Positions 62,464 to 64,000 of a stretch of 64,000 nucleotides of DNA are shown here, one piece after another. The position numbers and the translations under genes are program-made. The stretch comes from an uncultured Altererythrobacter sp. (GTDB lineage: Bacteria > Pseudomonadota > Alphaproteobacteria > Sphingomonadales > Sphingomonadaceae): the NCBI GenBank assembly GCA_947492235.1, contig CANLLZ010000002.1, forward strand, positions 310,001-374,000, written 5' to 3'. The notes below the pieces were generated by a model. It was not told the origin of the DNA. It saw nothing but the letters and a program-made list of their open reading frames with translations, and did no database searches. Within the stretch, counting starts at the first letter, position 1. Each line of letters opens with the position of its first letter.

Positions 62464-63138
62464 ATGCGCATTCTCTACATCGAAGACGACAGCCAGCAGG
62501 CCAGCGATGTCGCGGCGATGGTCGAGCGCGAGGGGCTGGTGCTCGACCATGCGGGCAATGGCGCGCATGGGCTGAAGGCGCTGGGCGGCGGGGACTATGA
62601 TGTCGTCCTGCTCGACCGGATGCTGCCCGATATGAGCGGGATCGAGATCGTCTCGAAAATGCGCTCCGCCGGATCGGAAGTGCCGGTGCTGATGGTGTCG
62701 GCGCTGGGCCGGTCGGAAAACCGGGTCGAGGGGCTGGATGCAGGCGTCGATGACTATCTGGCCAAACCTTTCGCCGCCGACGAATTGTTGGCCCGCCTGC
62801 GCGCGCTGCACCGGCGTGCGTCGGGCGAAGGGAGCAGCGCGATCATCCTGTTCGGCGATATGGAATGCCATGTGAAGGCGCGCGCGGCCTATCGCCAGGG
62901 CAAGCACATCGCGCTCAGCCCGAAGGAGTTCGAGCTGTTCCGGTATTTCATGCAGAATGGCGGCGAGGTGGTCACCCGCGTCATGCTGCTGAAGGATGTG
63001 TGGAACCTCGATTTCGATCCGCAGACCAATGTGGTGGACGTCAATGTCGGGCGGCTGCGGCGCAAGCTGGAGCAGGGTTTCGACAGTCCGGTGCTGGAGA
63101 CGATCTGGGGATCGGGCTACCGGCTGCGCGCTGTTTGA
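62464..63138 (+). CDS. OmpR/PhoB family response regulator
   Basis: A 224-residue regulator. Receiver domain with acidic pocket EDD (7-9), phosphoacceptor Asp51 (VVLLDRMLPD) and the LAKPF lysine; C-terminal winged helix with SPKEFELFRYFMQNGGEVVTR and VDVNVGRLRRKLE. Divergent from the TPR-CHAT gene, 3 bases upstream of its kinase. Confidence 0.95.
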   Translation: MRILYIEDDSQQASDVAAMVEREGLVLDHAGNGAHGLKALGGGDYDVVLLDRMLPDMSGIEIVSKMRSAGSEVPVLMVSALGRSENRVEGLDAGVDDYLAKPFAADELLARLRALHRRASGEGSSAIILFGDMECHVKARAAYRQGKHIALSPKEFELFRYFMQNGGEVVTRVMLLKDVWNLDFDPQTNVVDVNVGRLRRKLEQGFDSPVLETIWGSGYRLRAV

Positions 63139-63141
63139 GCG

Positions 63142-64000
63142 ATGGACGACCCGCTTATCCCCCGTGCCCCTGCCTTTGCCAAGCGCTCGCTGGTCTGGCG
63201 CTGGCTGGCTGGCACATTGCTGGTCGGGCTGGCCGGGCTGGGCGTGCTTTTCATGGTGGTCGACCGGACGACGGCGGCCTCCAGCCGGCAGATCGTGGAG
63301 CAGGCGGTGGCCACCGATCTCGCCGGGCTGGTCGATATCTATGTCACCTCCGGCGAGGCGGAACTGAGCGCGCGGATCGCGGACCGGCTGGCTATGCCCG
63401 CCGCCGAAGGGGACGCGCGGCATTACCTCCTGAGCACGGGCGACGGGCGCAAGCTGGCGGGCGATCTGGAGCGCTGGCCGCAAATCTCTGCCGAGACATC
63501 GGAAATGGCGATCATCACGCCGCAAGGGCCGGGTATCGGCGGTCCGGTACTGGCGCAGGCGACCATGCTGGAGCCGGGCGTGCGATTGGTGGTGGGCCAC
63601 GAATTCGCCGCGCAGACCGCGATGCGCCGGGATATCCGCACCGGCTTTGCGCTGGCGGCGGCGGCGTTGCTGGCAGCCCTGCTGCTCTGGGCCTTCCTCG
63701 CGGCCCGCACGCTCAGGACGCGGGTGGACCGGGTCAACACGATGTTCCGGGCGATTGGCGACGGGGCGAGCGCCCCTGACCTGCCCGAAACCGGCCCGCC
63801 CGACGAGCTGGGCGAGCTGACCGCCCATGCGCTGGCGCTGAAGCACCGGATCGGCGCGCTGCTGGCCAGCCAGCGGCAAGTCAACGATCATCTCGCCCAC
63901 GAAATCCGCACGCCTTTGGTGCATCTCGATAACCGTCTGGCCGCGCTGGCCGATGGCCCGGAGAACGCATCTGCCGAAGCGCTGAATGCCGCGCGCGCGA
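63142..64000 (+). CDS. Sensor histidine kinase (3' end cut by window edge)
   Basis: The visible 286 residues contain an N-terminal membrane helix (about 19-40), a periplasmic sensor loop (about 41-170), a second membrane helix (about 173-193), a HAMP-like linker and the H-box HLAHEIRTP with the phosphorylated His253. The ATPase domain lies beyond the window. Partner of the response regulator just upstream; signal unknown. Confidence 0.9.
   Translation, partial: MDDPLIPRAPAFAKRSLVWRWLAGTLLVGLAGLGVLFMVVDRTTAASSRQIVEQAVATDLAGLVDIYVTSGEAELSARIADRLAMPAAEGDARHYLLSTGDGRKLAGDLERWPQISAETSEMAIITPQGPGIGGPVLAQATMLEPGVRLVVGHEFAAQTAMRRDIRTGFALAAAALLAALLLWAFLAARTLRTRVDRVNTMFRAIGDGASAPDLPETGPPDELGELTAHALALKHRIGALLASQRQVNDHLAHEIRTPLVHLDNRLAALADGPENASAEALNAARA

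Overview
The window carries a nearly complete photosynthesis gene cluster of an aerobic anoxygenic phototrophic alphaproteobacterium, flanked by ordinary and accessory genes. I infer the order Sphingomonadales, probably an Erythrobacter- or Citromicrobium-like member. The reasons are the gene order (bchIDO, crtDC, crtF, bchCXYZ-pufBALM, bchPG, ppsR/ppaA, bchFNBHLM-lhaA-puhABC-acsF-puhE-hemA), the absence of pufC and puc genes, a sphingomonad-type palindromic repeat at 31121-31191, and a sphingomonad-style TonB receptor. Only the oxygen-dependent cyclase (acsF) is present and no bchE is seen, which fits an obligate aerobe.

Layout. Positions 1-1895: two genes of a probable hydroxyproline-type catabolic operon, the first running off the left edge. 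2057-3991: a DUF3422 protein and a lipoprotein-like cytochrome c. 4064-19375 (minus): a 14-gene run from bchF to hemA with most stop/start codons overlapping; it makes bacteriochlorophyll precursors and the reaction-centre H subunit with its assembly factors. 19412-21933: a PpsR operator, then ppaA and ppsR (plus). 22014-26215 (plus): bchG, a PucC-like carrier, bchP, tspO and a small membrane protein. 26239-26988: an SDR. 27132-34689 (minus): bchC-X-Y-Z, a 49-codon ORF, pufB-A-L-M and a terminator. 34811-38454: divergent crtF and crtDC. 38457-43364: a small membrane protein, bchO-D-I (minus) and bciA (plus).

Regulation is visible in the sequence. Three perfect TGT-N12-ACA palindromes and one near-perfect site lie in the bchF/ppaA, bchG, bchC and crtF/crtD promoters. 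The PpsR repressor and its antirepressor PpaA are encoded between the bchF and bchG sites. TspO sits in the bchG operon.

The right third is accessory: an M14 peptidase, then a TonB receptor divergent from a GntR regulator that heads a tightly overlapping operon (HMG-CoA-lyase-like, HyuA, HyuB, CaiB/BaiF CoA-transferase, isochorismatase-like hydrolase). The regulator gene is bracketed by two TGTATACA palindromes. I read this as a substrate-inducible pathway for a lactam, imide or hydantoin-like compound of unknown identity. It is followed by a Kef-type antiporter, an SH3-domain secreted protein, a large exported TPR-CHAT protein and a divergent OmpR-type two-component system whose kinase is cut by the window end.

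No tRNA, rRNA, CRISPR array or insertion sequence was recognised, and no gene-free stretch exceeds 300 bases.
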